A DNA stretch of 21,104 nucleotides from Acholeplasmataceae bacterium. Lineage in GTDB: Bacteria > Bacillota_I > Bacilli_A > Acholeplasmatales > Acholeplasmataceae. The stretch spans positions 1 to 21,104 of the forward strand of contig JAQVBA010000014.1 in NCBI GenBank assembly GCA_028690555.1. Direction: 5' to 3'. Positions 1 through 7,672 of the stretch are shown here, piece after piece; the first letter of the stretch is position 1, and each line of letters opens with the position of its first letter. The translations under genes were made by a program, and so were the position numbers. The notes beneath the pieces are model-generated. The model had not been told where the DNA came from and did no database searches. It saw nothing but the letters and a program-made list of their open reading frames with translations.

Positions 1-84
1 CAAAGGTATACAAGTTTTTACGAACTCGAGGTTCAAATAATTTAACTACGCCTTCGCTCTTATTTTACTACCATTCATATAAAT

Positions 85-118
85 ATAAAAGACTAAGAGA
101 AAAACTCCTAGCCTTAGT
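85..118 (-). terminator. possible weak terminator after cysE
   Basis: Just past the cysE stop, 92-97 (ACTAAG) can pair with 113-118 (CTTAGT), with an inner GAG/CTC. On the minus strand a T-rich run (CTTTTATATTTAT) follows. The stem is short and bulged, so this is only a possible intrinsic terminator. Confidence 0.35.
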
Positions 119-132
119 ATACGAAAAGTAGC

Positions 133-654
133 TCAAATTGAACTACTTCGATGTGCGGGTACACCAATTAATTTACTATTTTCTGGAGCATCTTTGACAA
201 CTACTGCATTAGCTGCAATAATGCTATGATCTCCAATATGGATGGGACCAATGATTTTAGCTCCTGCAAAAACAATGACATGCTTTCCAAGTTTTGGATG
301 GCGATCGACTTTATCAAAGGTGTTTGCTCCTAAAGTAACACCGTGATAAAGTACACAATAGTCACCAATCACTGATGTTTCTCCAATGACTAACCCCATA
401 CCATGATCGATAAAAACTCCCTTACCAATTTTAGCACCTGGGTGAATATCAATTCCAGTGATTCTTCTTGTACGATAACTAATAAATCTAGCTAAATTGT
501 AAAACCCTTTATTCCAAAGCTTATGAGCTCTTCTGTGACGTCTAAGTGCAATGACTCCAGGATAAGTAAAATAAATCATGAAGCAATTTGGAGCTGCAGG
601 ATCAAATTTTTTCGCAGATCGAACATCTGCAACAGTGCATGTAAATGGCTTCAT
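133..654 (-). CDS. cysE: serine O-acetyltransferase (short CysE/EpsC type)
   Basis: Transfers acetyl from acetyl-CoA to L-serine, giving O-acetylserine for CysK; cytoplasmic. The 173 residues carry the family pattern: a short helical N-terminus (YPGVIALRRHRRAH, about 31-44), then a left-handed beta-helix of hexapeptide repeats from about residue 69 (DIHPGAKIGKGVFIDHG). His84 (in IDHG) and the DRHPK motif at 117-121 match the catalytic region of CysE. It is much shorter than E. coli CysE (273 aa) because most of the N-terminal helical domain is missing, as in other short Gram-positive forms. The C-terminus ends in Ile; in known cysteine synthase complexes the terminal Ile inserts into the CysK active site. 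The ATG overlaps the cysK stop (ATGA), so the genes are co-transcribed and probably translationally coupled. The stop is TGA. Confidence 0.93.
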   Translation of the reverse strand: MKPFTCTVADVRSAKKFDPAAPNCFMIYFTYPGVIALRRHRRAHKLWNKGFYNLARFISYRTRRITGIDIHPGAKIGKGVFIDHGMGLVIGETSVIGDYCVLYHGVTLGANTFDKVDRHPKLGKHVIVFAGAKIIGPIHIGDHSIIAANAVVVKDAPENSKLIGVPAHRSSSI

Positions 655-1577
655 TCAAATAGCGTTGTGGACATGTACCGTTCTCCGGTATCTGCCATAA
701 TCACAACAATCCTCTTTCCTTTGTTTTCTTCTTTTAAAGCTAATTTTGTAGCAGCACTTAGTGCTGCACCTGATGACATGCCAACTAAGACGCCTTCTGT
801 TTTAGCAAGTAATCTTGTGGTTTCAAATGCTTCATCATCTGTGATTGTCATAACTTCATCAATCATTGCTTGATTTAATACAGTTGGAATAAATCCAGCA
901 CCAATTCCTTGGATTTTATGTGGTCCTGATGTTCCTTTAGAAATCATGGGTGAACCTGCAGGTTCAACAGCGATGATTTTTATCGAAGGAATATGTTTTT
1001 TAAGTATTTCACCAGTTCCTGTAATTGTTCCTCCGGTCCCGACTCCGGCAACAAAATAGTCTAAGTTTGATTCTGTATCTTTAAGAATTTCTAATGCTGT
1101 TGTTTTTCTATGAATCTCAGGGTTTGCAAGATTTTCAAATTGCATCGGCATCACATAATTTGGATTTTTTTCAATCAACTCTTTTGCTTTTTGAATTGAA
1201 CCTTTCATACCAAGTGAACCTTCTGTTAAAATGACGGTTGCACCTAAAGCTCTAGCAATTTGTGCACGTTCTTTAGAAACTGTCTCAGGCATAATTAAGA
1301 TCAATTTATATCCTTTAGCGGCACATATAAAAGCAAGTCCAATGCCTGTATTACCACTTGTCGGTTCAACGAAGACTGTATCCTCTTTAATTAGCCCTTT
1401 TGTTTCAAAAGATTCAATCAAAGCAAAAGCCAGTCTATCTTTGACACTACTCATTGGATTAAAGTTCTCTAGTTTCAAAATGATTTCAGCTTTACTGTTC
1501 ATCTTTTCTTCATAACGATTAATTCTAAGCATAGGTGTATTTCCAATTAGTTCTATATAACTTTGTTTGATAGACAT
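651..1577 (-). CDS. cysK: cysteine synthase A (O-acetylserine sulfhydrylase)
   Basis: PLP enzyme making L-cysteine from O-acetylserine and sulfide; cytoplasmic. At 308 aa it has the usual family length. Visible motifs are IGNTP (11-15), the PLP lysine Lys46 in NPMSSVKDR, the substrate loop TSGNTG (73-78), QFENLANPE (146-154), the phosphate-binding GTGGT (180-184) and a MSSGAA motif near 268-273. The start ATG has a clear SD (AGGAGTGA, 4 nt upstream) and a TATAAT box at 1604-1599. First gene of the cysK-cysE pair, with the next start overlapping its TGA stop. No T-box or SAM riboswitch fits, because the implied leader is only about 15 nt. A cystathionine beta-synthase-like role cannot be excluded from sequence alone, but the cysE neighbour supports CysK. 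Confidence 0.95.
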   Translation of the reverse strand: MSIKQSYIELIGNTPMLRINRYEEKMNSKAEIILKLENFNPMSSVKDRLAFALIESFETKGLIKEDTVFVEPTSGNTGIGLAFICAAKGYKLILIMPETVSKERAQIARALGATVILTEGSLGMKGSIQKAKELIEKNPNYVMPMQFENLANPEIHRKTTALEILKDTESNLDYFVAGVGTGGTITGTGEILKKHIPSIKIIAVEPAGSPMISKGTSGPHKIQGIGAGFIPTVLNQAMIDEVMTITDDEAFETTRLLAKTEGVLVGMSSGAALSAATKLALKEENKGKRIVVIMADTGERYMSTTLFE

Positions 1578-1598
1578 TGTATCACTCCTGACATCTTA

Positions 1599-1604
1599 AT
1601 TATA
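1599..1604 (-). promoter_or_regulatory. -10 element of cysK-cysE promoter
   Basis: TATAAT on the minus strand, 22 nt from the start codon and upstream of the AGGAGTGA SD. No convincing -35 is seen at 16-18 nt spacing. Confidence 0.5.
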
Positions 1605-1651
1605 CGCATTTTAAATGACGAATTCTTGTTTAACGATTTGAAAACGCTTTA

Positions 1652-1660
1652 TGCTATAAT
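1652..1660 (+). promoter_or_regulatory. extended -10 promoter of the MBL-fold gene
   Basis: TGCTATAAT is a perfect extended -10 (TGnTATAAT) with no good -35. A start of transcription near 1667 would leave a leader of only about 10 nt before the ATG at 1677. It is divergent from the cysK promoter about 50 bp away. Confidence 0.65.
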
Positions 1661-1676
1661 GACACTTGGTGATAAT

Positions 1677-2276
1677 ATGGAAATTAAAAGATTTTCTCTT
1701 GGATTGCTTAGAAGTAATTGCTATGTTCTATCAAATCATGGACACGCCATCATCATAGATCCTGGATATGAGTCAAATGAAGTTGTTGAATATATTGAAA
1801 GTGAGAATTTAATAGTTGATCTAATCTACATTACACACGGACATCATGATCATGTTGGTGGTGTGAGACAGATGAAAAATCATTTTGACGTTTTAGTGAT
1901 GGCACCTATTAAGGATATCGAATTTATGGGAGATTTCCCACTTAATCGTTTTGGTTATCCAATACCCGTTGATATTTGGGTTGGTGAGGGTTATCAATTT
2001 CAAGCAATTGATCACACATTTCTAGTGTACGATGCTCCTGGCCATTCAGAAGGTGGAACATTACTTTATGTTGATCATGTTTTATTTACTGGTGACACAC
2101 TTTTTTACCAAAGTATTGGAAGAACAGATATCCCCAGAGCAAATAGTGAAATACTCTATAAAACGATCAAACACATTTATCAAACATTTCCAAAAGAAAC
2201 GGTCATTTATCCAGGACATGGTAGACATTCAACCATTGGTCATGAGCAAAAGTTTAATCCATTTGTAAAGCTATAA
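1677..2276 (+). CDS. MBL-fold metallohydrolase (glyoxalase II-like, YqgX type)
   Basis: Probable cytoplasmic zinc hydrolase of the metallo-beta-lactamase/glyoxalase II superfamily; the substrate is not known from sequence. The 199-residue protein has the metal motifs THGHHDHVGG (53-62), His123 in PGHSEGG, Asp140 in TGDTLF and His181 in PGHG, with a C-terminal GHEQKFNPF. It is single-domain and shorter than full glyoxalase II, resembling the short bacterial YqgX group. The open frame extends upstream to 1563, but that part would lie upstream of the predicted promoter and reads as non-conserved sequence. The ATG at 1677 with weak SD GGTGAT is preferred. It is the only plus-strand gene in the left third and converges on rlmD across a shared terminator. 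Confidence 0.88.
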   Translation: MEIKRFSLGLLRSNCYVLSNHGHAIIIDPGYESNEVVEYIESENLIVDLIYITHGHHDHVGGVRQMKNHFDVLVMAPIKDIEFMGDFPLNRFGYPIPVDIWVGEGYQFQAIDHTFLVYDAPGHSEGGTLLYVDHVLFTGDTLFYQSIGRTDIPRANSEILYKTIKHIYQTFPKETVIYPGHGRHSTIGHEQKFNPFVKL

Positions 2277-2306
2277 AAAAAACTCAATTTTCTTGAGTTT
2301 TTTTAT
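2274..2306. terminator. bidirectional terminator between MBL gene and rlmD
   Basis: Stem with arms AAACTCAA and TTGAGTTT around the TTTTC loop (2288-2292), flanked by A7 on the left and T8 on the right, so it can work on both strands. The rlmD stop codon (2284-2286) lies inside the stem. Confidence 0.9.
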
Positions 2307-3576
2307 TTAAGAATACGAGTGTTTCTAAAGATGACGTTTGATAAAACATTTTTAGGGGATAAACGGATTCAATATGATATTTATCATGAAGTGAAACTAA
2401 ATCACGAGCAAGTGTTTTCGCATCACAAGAAAGATAAAATATTTGTTGATATTCTTTTAATAAAATCTTATCAATAAACTCTGGTAACAATCCATTTCTT
2501 GGTGGATCTACGATTAAAATGTCAGCATCATATTGATCAATCACTTCTTCCGCACGTCCTAAAACGACATCTATATGGTGATACGCATAACGACTTTTAG
2601 TGAGATTTGCGTTATCGATTGCTTCTTCATTGGATTCAATCATGACCACTTTTTTAGCTTTATCTGCCAAATAGAATCCGATTGAACCAACACCGCTATA
2701 ACTATCGATGATGCTTAAATTATCTTTCATGTGTGCTTTCATGAGTGCATAAGCTTTCTCTATGACAGGTGGATTGATTTGATAGAATGAACGATCATCC
2801 AAGTATATATCTATATCTCCTAATGGCTCATTAATGCGATTTTCACCAAACATAGTATAGGACTTACTTCCAAGAATCGATGTCTGATCATCCATCATAT
2901 TTAAAGTTAAACCGACGATATTCTTTACAGTCTTTAATACATTCATGATTTTTTCTAGACCTAAAAAATCAGAAGATTTTGCGACTAATGTAACAAGTAT
3001 TTCACCTTTTGGATTTGTTCGACATACGACATACTTTAAAATTTTTGAATCGATGATTATATTTGAATCATTTAGCAATTTTAATACTTCATTTGTCTTT
3101 TCATCTGCTAATGAAAATGAATCAACCTTAACTAGTTTATAGAAGTCTTTTTGGTATAGTCCAAGTTTTAATAGTTTGTCTTCCATGACATGAAAAACAG
3201 ATTTGTTACGATAATGTCTAGCTTTATGATCAGTGATGACATCTTCAACAGTTAAATCTAAGCCAGTGATTTTTTTAAGTGTTTCTTCAGTTATTCTCTT
3301 TTGCCATAAAAGTTGTTTTTGTTCAGTCATATGAACCATGTCACAACTTCCTAGAATCGATTCAACATCGTCTCGACGATCAATACTTTTTTTGATTATT
3401 TCGATGATTTTTGCTTCACCAAATTTTTTTCTTAGTTTCGTAATTTCTACTAACGCTTCTTCTTGATCTAATAAACCTTTGACAAAAATCACATATCCGT
3501 CATGTTTAATGACCCCTTGACCTTGATAATCCAAATCAACTGACAATCCTTTTATTCTATTACCAACAGTTAACAT
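2284..3576 (-). CDS. rlmD: 23S rRNA (uracil-C5)-methyltransferase, RlmD/RlmCD family
   Basis: SAM-dependent m5U methyltransferase of the TrmA/RlmCD/RlmD family, predicted to modify 23S rRNA. With the start at 3576 it has 430 aa: a TRAM-like beta-barrel (about 1-60), a central domain, and a Rossmann methyltransferase domain with DSYSGVGSIG (291-300), DPPRNG (357-362), catalytic Cys384 in YLSCDAKTLARD and Glu418 in SSLETLVFL. FYQINP (265-270) is also typical. The four-cysteine [4Fe-4S] site usual in RlmD is degenerate: in the place of CGGCxxQH the sequence is LGSCDMVH (only Cys78 left), and the fourth ligand region reads VDSFSLAD. The start was chosen for the strong SD GAGGAGG 6 nt upstream; the longer frame begins within sdaA. 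It overlaps the sdaA end by 17 nt. Whether it targets U747, U1939 or both cannot be told. Confidence 0.88.
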   Translation of the reverse strand: MLTVGNRIKGLSVDLDYQGQGVIKHDGYVIFVKGLLDQEEALVEITKLRKKFGEAKIIEIIKKSIDRRDDVESILGSCDMVHMTEQKQLLWQKRITEETLKKITGLDLTVEDVITDHKARHYRNKSVFHVMEDKLLKLGLYQKDFYKLVKVDSFSLADEKTNEVLKLLNDSNIIIDSKILKYVVCRTNPKGEILVTLVAKSSDFLGLEKIMNVLKTVKNIVGLTLNMMDDQTSILGSKSYTMFGENRINEPLGDIDIYLDDRSFYQINPPVIEKAYALMKAHMKDNLSIIDSYSGVGSIGFYLADKAKKVVMIESNEEAIDNANLTKSRYAYHHIDVVLGRAEEVIDQYDADILIVDPPRNGLLPEFIDKILLKEYQQIFYLSCDAKTLARDLVSLHDKYHIESVYPLKMFYQTSSLETLVFLNKKTQEN

Positions 3577-4774
3577 CTTCGTCCTCCTCATAATGACGTG
3601 CAAGGCCACCTTGGGATGTTTCTTTATAAGATGTGTGCATATCTAGCCCTGTTTGATACATGGTCTTGATGACCATATCTAATGAAATCTTTCTTGAATC
3701 AGTTAAAAAGTAAGCGAGACCACATGCATCAATCGCACGAAGTGCTGCGACTGCATTTCTTTCGATACATGGGATTTGGACATATCCATTAATTGGATCA
3801 CAAGTTAAACCTAAGTGATGTTCCATCGCAATCTCTGCAGCATATTCTACTTGATCCATCGATAAATTAAAGAGTGTTGCATGCGCTGCAGCGGCCATTG
3901 AACATGCACTGCCTATTTCAGCTTGGCAACCTGCTACGGCGCCACTAATAGATGCATTATGTTTAATTAAATTCCCAATAAGTCCAGCGACAGCTAGTCC
4001 TCTAATCACTCTTTCTTCAGTCACTACTTCATGTTTTTCATGCATATAGTATAAGACAGAGGGTAGGACCCCACAAGCACCGCAAGTCGGTGCTGTGACA
4101 ATGATACCTCCACTTGCATTTTCTTCACTCACTGCGAATGCGTAACTACTAACTAGTCTAGGTTCAGTGATTTCAGGAACTTCTTTTTGTTGATCTTGAT
4201 TAAACAATTTAGGTGCTTTTCTTTTCATTTTTAATGGTCCTGGTAAAACACCTTCTGTTGAAACTCCTCTATGAATTGCGTCTTTCATGGCTTCCCATAT
4301 TTCTTTTAAAAAGTCATGAATACCTTCACCTTCAAATTGGAAAACATAATCAGCGAGTGATAAATGATGTGTTCTACAATATGTTTTAATCGCTTTAAAT
4401 GTTGTGTGTGGATAAATAATCGGTTCTTTGTCTTCTTCATCTTTAAAGACAATTCTTCCACCACCGACACTCATCACTTCTTTTTCGATGACTAATTCAC
4501 TCTTTTTAAATCCTTTGATTATTAACGTGTTAGGGTGCTTCAATGGATCTATAGACGTAAAAAAAGTCACCGCACTCGGTGCGAGTGACTCTCTAATAGC
4601 TTCTTGGGTTAAATGACCTGTACCCGTTAGGGCTAGCGAATTATAAAGTGTTACTTCATATTGGTCTAAGTCATCACTCATAGCTTTCACACGACTAGCT
4701 GCTTTTGCTGGACCCATCGTGTGTGATGATGACGGTCCAAAGCCAATTTGATAAAGAGAGCGTAATGAATACAT
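3560..4774 (-). CDS. sdaA: L-serine ammonia-lyase, iron-sulfur dependent, single chain
   Basis: Deaminates L-serine to pyruvate and ammonia; oxygen-sensitive [4Fe-4S] enzyme in the cytoplasm. The 404 aa combine the beta domain (about 1-150; GPSSSHTMGP at 13-22, SVGGGRI at 102-108) and the alpha domain (about 155-404; TAPTCGACG at 227-235, Cys283, Cys291, Cys325, Cys336). It is thus a one-chain form like E. coli SdaA (454 aa), not the split alpha/beta form of Bacillus, but shorter. The C-terminus ends EEDEDVNCW. A cysteine at the end of the chain is known in the Legionella enzyme to bind the cluster (tail-in-mouth), and Cys403 may do the same. SD AAGGAT precedes the ATG, 12 nt after the carboxypeptidase stop. 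Together with the nearby cysK-cysE genes it competes for serine. Confidence 0.94.
   Translation of the reverse strand: MYSLRSLYQIGFGPSSSHTMGPAKAASRVKAMSDDLDQYEVTLYNSLALTGTGHLTQEAIRESLAPSAVTFFTSIDPLKHPNTLIIKGFKKSELVIEKEVMSVGGGRIVFKDEEDKEPIIYPHTTFKAIKTYCRTHHLSLADYVFQFEGEGIHDFLKEIWEAMKDAIHRGVSTEGVLPGPLKMKRKAPKLFNQDQQKEVPEITEPRLVSSYAFAVSEENASGGIIVTAPTCGACGVLPSVLYYMHEKHEVVTEERVIRGLAVAGLIGNLIKHNASISGAVAGCQAEIGSACSMAAAAHATLFNLSMDQVEYAAEIAMEHHLGLTCDPINGYVQIPCIERNAVAALRAIDACGLAYFLTDSRKISLDMVIKTMYQTGLDMHTSYKETSQGGLARHYEEDEDVNCW
3583..3589 (-). promoter_or_regulatory. rlmD ribosome binding site inside sdaA
   Basis: GAGGAGG on the minus strand, 6 nt before the ATG at 3576. The same bases encode the acidic EEDED tail of the serine dehydratase. 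This SD decides the rlmD start. Confidence 0.8.
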
Positions 4775-4786
4775 AGATTATCCTTT

Positions 4787-6277
4787 TTACTTACTAAATT
4801 TTTCTTTGAGGTAATTCACATAATACATAGGGTTAAATGGCTCTTTGGTTGCTATTAACATCAATTCTTTTGGTGTCTTCGAACTTGCATATTTGTGAAT
4901 ATGTTCTTTTGACCAAGCATTAATTTTATCCATTTGATTGTTTTGAATTGCTTCTTTGACATTGATATCTTGATTCATCGCATGATAAATTTGAGCAGCA
5001 TAAGCCGATCCAAGTGCATAAGTTGGAAAATACCCTAAAGATCCACCTGACCAATGAATATCTTGCAAGACACCTTCTGCATCATTTTTTGGTCTAATTC
5101 CAACATATTCACCCATGAGTTGTTTCCATTTTTTTGGAAGATCTTTTACTTTTAATTTCCCATTGATCAACAATTTTTCAAGTTCATATCTCACCATAAT
5201 ATGGAGTGAATATGTTAATTCATCTGCTTCAATACGAATTAATGATCGTTTAGCTGTGTTAATGTATTGAACAAACTCATCTACTGTAACATTTTTTAAT
5301 TGTTTTGGAAATATTTCTACTAACTTAGAATAATGGACTTCCCAAAACTCTTTCGCACGTCCCAACATATTTTCATACATTCTTGACTGTGATTCATGGA
5401 TCCCCATGCTTGTTCCACCGTGTAAAAATGTTTTGTCATACTTAGGATCATTTTGCATCTCATAAATACCATGTCCCATTTCGTGAATGGTTGAAAATAT
5501 GGATGAAACCAAATTATCTTCGTGAAAATGTGTTGTAATTCTAGTGTCTACGGATGCAACACCATTTGTGAATGGATGTGCACTTTCTTTTAACAATCCT
5601 TTAGTTTTATCATAGTGAAATACATCCATTAAGTAATGAGAAAATTCACGTTGTTGTTCACTTGGAAAAACGCTATGTGTAAGTTTTCTTGAAAACTTTA
5701 TAGGTTTATTTTTCGTTACTTCTAAAACAAATGGAACTAAATCTTCTCTAAGTTTGTTAAAAAAGGCATCATATTCGTTAATTCCCATACCCTCTTCATA
5801 CATATCCAAGAGTACATCGTAGCCTTTAAGTGTATCTGTTTCAAAGTATTTGACAAACTTACGTAAGTACTCAACGATTTTTTCTAGAGTCGGTTGAAAT
5901 GCAAGAAAATCATTATTCATTTTTGCAACTTGCCAAACATTCGATCCATTTTGTGTAAGAACTTGATAATCAATAAATTCGTCCTTAGGTATTTTCTTTA
6001 CCCAACGTAAATCTTTGTATTGCTTTTTAATTTCAACTTGTAAATCATGTTCTAATAAATTCAAATTTTCATAAAGTTTTTCAATTGCTTCCATGTAGGC
6101 TGGGTCTGATGATAGCTTATAAGCTTCTTCAACAATGACTTGGAATTGTTCACTACGAAATTCATGAGAAGCGCTTGGTGCCTCTGTTTCTTGATCCCAA
6201 GAAAATAAAAATCCCATGTAATTATAGGCAATAATTTTACGTCTAGTATCTAGATAAGTCTGTAAATATTTTTCCAT
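4787..6277 (-). CDS. M32 family metallocarboxypeptidase (Taq type)
   Basis: Zinc-dependent cytoplasmic carboxypeptidase that removes C-terminal residues from peptides, probably in peptide turnover. The 496 aa match the family's usual 490-510. Characteristic motifs are DTRITTHF (244-251), HEMGH (265-269, zinc ligands and catalytic Glu266), HESQSR (294-299, with Glu295 as third zinc ligand), IRIEADELTY (347-356) and GSLGYFPTYALG (412-423). There is no signal peptide or membrane segment. The frame starts at this ATG; the nearest SD (AAAGGA) lies a rather long 13 nt upstream, so initiation may be moderate. An extended -10 promoter precedes it. It heads a minus-strand unit with the serine dehydratase and rlmD (12-nt gap, then overlap). 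The pairing is not an obvious pathway. Confidence 0.94.
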   Translation of the reverse strand: MEKYLQTYLDTRRKIIAYNYMGFLFSWDQETEAPSASHEFRSEQFQVIVEEAYKLSSDPAYMEAIEKLYENLNLLEHDLQVEIKKQYKDLRWVKKIPKDEFIDYQVLTQNGSNVWQVAKMNNDFLAFQPTLEKIVEYLRKFVKYFETDTLKGYDVLLDMYEEGMGINEYDAFFNKLREDLVPFVLEVTKNKPIKFSRKLTHSVFPSEQQREFSHYLMDVFHYDKTKGLLKESAHPFTNGVASVDTRITTHFHEDNLVSSIFSTIHEMGHGIYEMQNDPKYDKTFLHGGTSMGIHESQSRMYENMLGRAKEFWEVHYSKLVEIFPKQLKNVTVDEFVQYINTAKRSLIRIEADELTYSLHIMVRYELEKLLINGKLKVKDLPKKWKQLMGEYVGIRPKNDAEGVLQDIHWSGGSLGYFPTYALGSAYAAQIYHAMNQDINVKEAIQNNQMDKINAWSKEHIHKYASSKTPKELMLIATKEPFNPMYYVNYLKEKFSK

Positions 6278-6315
6278 TATATATTAACGTCCTTTGCATA
6301 AGTTTAAGTAGTTTT

Positions 6316-6324
6316 AGTATAACA
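6316..6324 (-). promoter_or_regulatory. extended -10 promoter for the carboxypeptidase unit
   Basis: Minus-strand TGTTATACT matches an extended -10; the -35 is poor. It sits in the 59-nt gap after the second mgtE. No convincing terminator with a T-tract is seen in this gap, so read-through from the metal operon is also possible. Confidence 0.5.
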
Positions 6325-6336
6325 TAATCTAGTCTT

Positions 6337-7671
6337 TTATAGAAAGATTATGGTGGCTATTCCAAAATAAATGACTAGTGAAACTAAATCATTGATAGTG
6401 GTCATAATTGGTCCAGATGCAGTTGCTGGATCTATATTGACACGATTTAAAAAGATTGGTACTAGAACACCCATCGATGCAGAAATTAACATACTAAAAA
6501 ACGTTGAAACTCCAACAACAACAGCCATGCTTAAAGCCGATTGAGAACCCGTAGGAATGATGGATAAAAAAAGGTACACTATAAGATAAGCTGCAATACC
6601 TAATAAAGCACTATTTAATAAACCAATTAAAAACTCTCTAAGTACATGCGTCTTAGGCATTTTTTTATGGTCATAGTCTTCTTTATGAAATGTTAAAATT
6701 GTCACCGCTAAAGCTTGTGTTCCAATATTTCCTGCCATCCCTAAAATTAGTGGCTGAAAAAGAACAAGTGCGATCACTTCAATAATAGTCGCTTCAAAAA
6801 TCGATAAAAAACTTGCAATGATTAGGTTAAGAACCACAGCTAAAAGTAGCCAAGGAAGTCGTTGTTTTGAACGCGTTAAAGCTGTTGATGTTGATTCATG
6901 ATTATCAAGTAAAGCCATACGTTGATAATCAAATTCAATATCTTCGATCATTTCATCAAAAATATCATCAGCAGTGACAATTCCCAACATGTGATGATCT
7001 GAATCGATGACTGGAATCGCATTTCTATCATAATCTTTTACGGTTTGAATTGCTGTTTCAATCGTATCATCTTCATAAACATAATGGTAATCATCCATCA
7101 TGATTTTTGATAAACTTTGGTTACTTCTTGCAATAATTAAATCTTTTAAATCCACAACTCCGATTAATTTTCTATCATCATCTAAAACATAAATCGAATC
7201 AATATAATCTTGATCTTTTGATGTTGTTACAAGTTTGTTCGTCGCTTCTTTTATCGTCATGGATTCATTAATCGTAATGAAATCTGTTGACATGATTGAA
7301 GCTGCAGAATCCTCTTCATACTCTAAAAGTAACTTGACCGTTTTTGCTTTAACAGATGATAAAAGACTAATCACAAACTGCTTTTTATCTTCATCAAGAG
7401 ATGCAATAAACTCTTTTAAATCATCACTTTCTAAGTTTCTAAGTAAAGCTTTCTTCCGATGATCTGATAATAACTCTAAAACTTCCCATTGGCTTTCTAT
7501 ATCAAGCAAAACAAACATATCGGATAATTTTTGTTGATCGATTAAGAAAATTAATCTTTTTTTCTCATCAATATCAAATTGAGAAAAATAAAGTGAAATA
7601 TCAAAGGCATGTTTCGTTTTTAATGATTTAGCAATTGATTCATCTGAATGTTTAAAATTGATATTTTTCAT
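6337..7671 (-). CDS. mgtE: MgtE-family divalent cation transporter, second copy
   Basis: Inner-membrane channel-like magnesium (or related cation) transporter. The 444 aa show the full MgtE plan: N-terminal superhelical MgtE_N domain (about 1-125), a CBS pair (about 125-245; SIYVLDDDRKLIGVVDL, then AIPVIDSDHHMLGIVTADD), a linker helix, and about five membrane helices (about 275-444) with QPLILGMAGNIGTQ and DPATASGPIMTTIND, whose final Asp matches the pore Asp of characterised MgtE. The start at 7671 follows the upstream mgtE stop by one base and has SD GGAGG 8 nt away; the longer frame uses a TTG within that SD. Relative to its neighbour the N-domain is less acidic (ESDDLKEF against EPDDAVDI), so magnesium gating may differ. 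The pair may be a diverged duplication. Confidence 0.92.
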   Translation of the reverse strand: MKNINFKHSDESIAKSLKTKHAFDISLYFSQFDIDEKKRLIFLIDQQKLSDMFVLLDIESQWEVLELLSDHRKKALLRNLESDDLKEFIASLDEDKKQFVISLLSSVKAKTVKLLLEYEEDSAASIMSTDFITINESMTIKEATNKLVTTSKDQDYIDSIYVLDDDRKLIGVVDLKDLIIARSNQSLSKIMMDDYHYVYEDDTIETAIQTVKDYDRNAIPVIDSDHHMLGIVTADDIFDEMIEDIEFDYQRMALLDNHESTSTALTRSKQRLPWLLLAVVLNLIIASFLSIFEATIIEVIALVLFQPLILGMAGNIGTQALAVTILTFHKEDYDHKKMPKTHVLREFLIGLLNSALLGIAAYLIVYLFLSIIPTGSQSALSMAVVVGVSTFFSMLISASMGVLVPIFLNRVNIDPATASGPIMTTINDLVSLVIYFGIATIIFL

Positions 7672-7672
7672 C

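Noticed and set aside
14..45. tRNA-like T-arm or hairpin around GAACTCGAGGTTC
   Set aside because: Only a 4-6 bp imperfect palindrome; no acceptor stem, D-arm, anticodon arm or CCA could be assembled on either strand.
1..131. Short open frames at the left edge on both strands (plus frame to a TAG at 129-131; minus frame reading VVKLFEPRVRKNLYTF near 1-50)
   Set aside because: The minus frame has no ATG/GTG start and no SD; its only start is a TTG at 13. The plus frame has no recognisable motif. A cysS N-terminus after cysE was considered, but the residues do not match. Sequence left of the window would decide.
523..873. Plus-strand frame opposite cysE/cysK
   Set aside because: Low-complexity reading (many Ser) antisense to two clearly conserved genes, with no SD or family motif.
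6326..6349. Possible terminator after the second mgtE
   Set aside because: A 5-bp stem (AATCT/AGATT) with a large loop and no T-tract on the minus strand; read-through to the carboxypeptidase is as likely.
7235..7462. Plus-strand frame opposite the second mgtE
   Set aside because: Antisense shadow of an intact gene; no motif or ribosome site.
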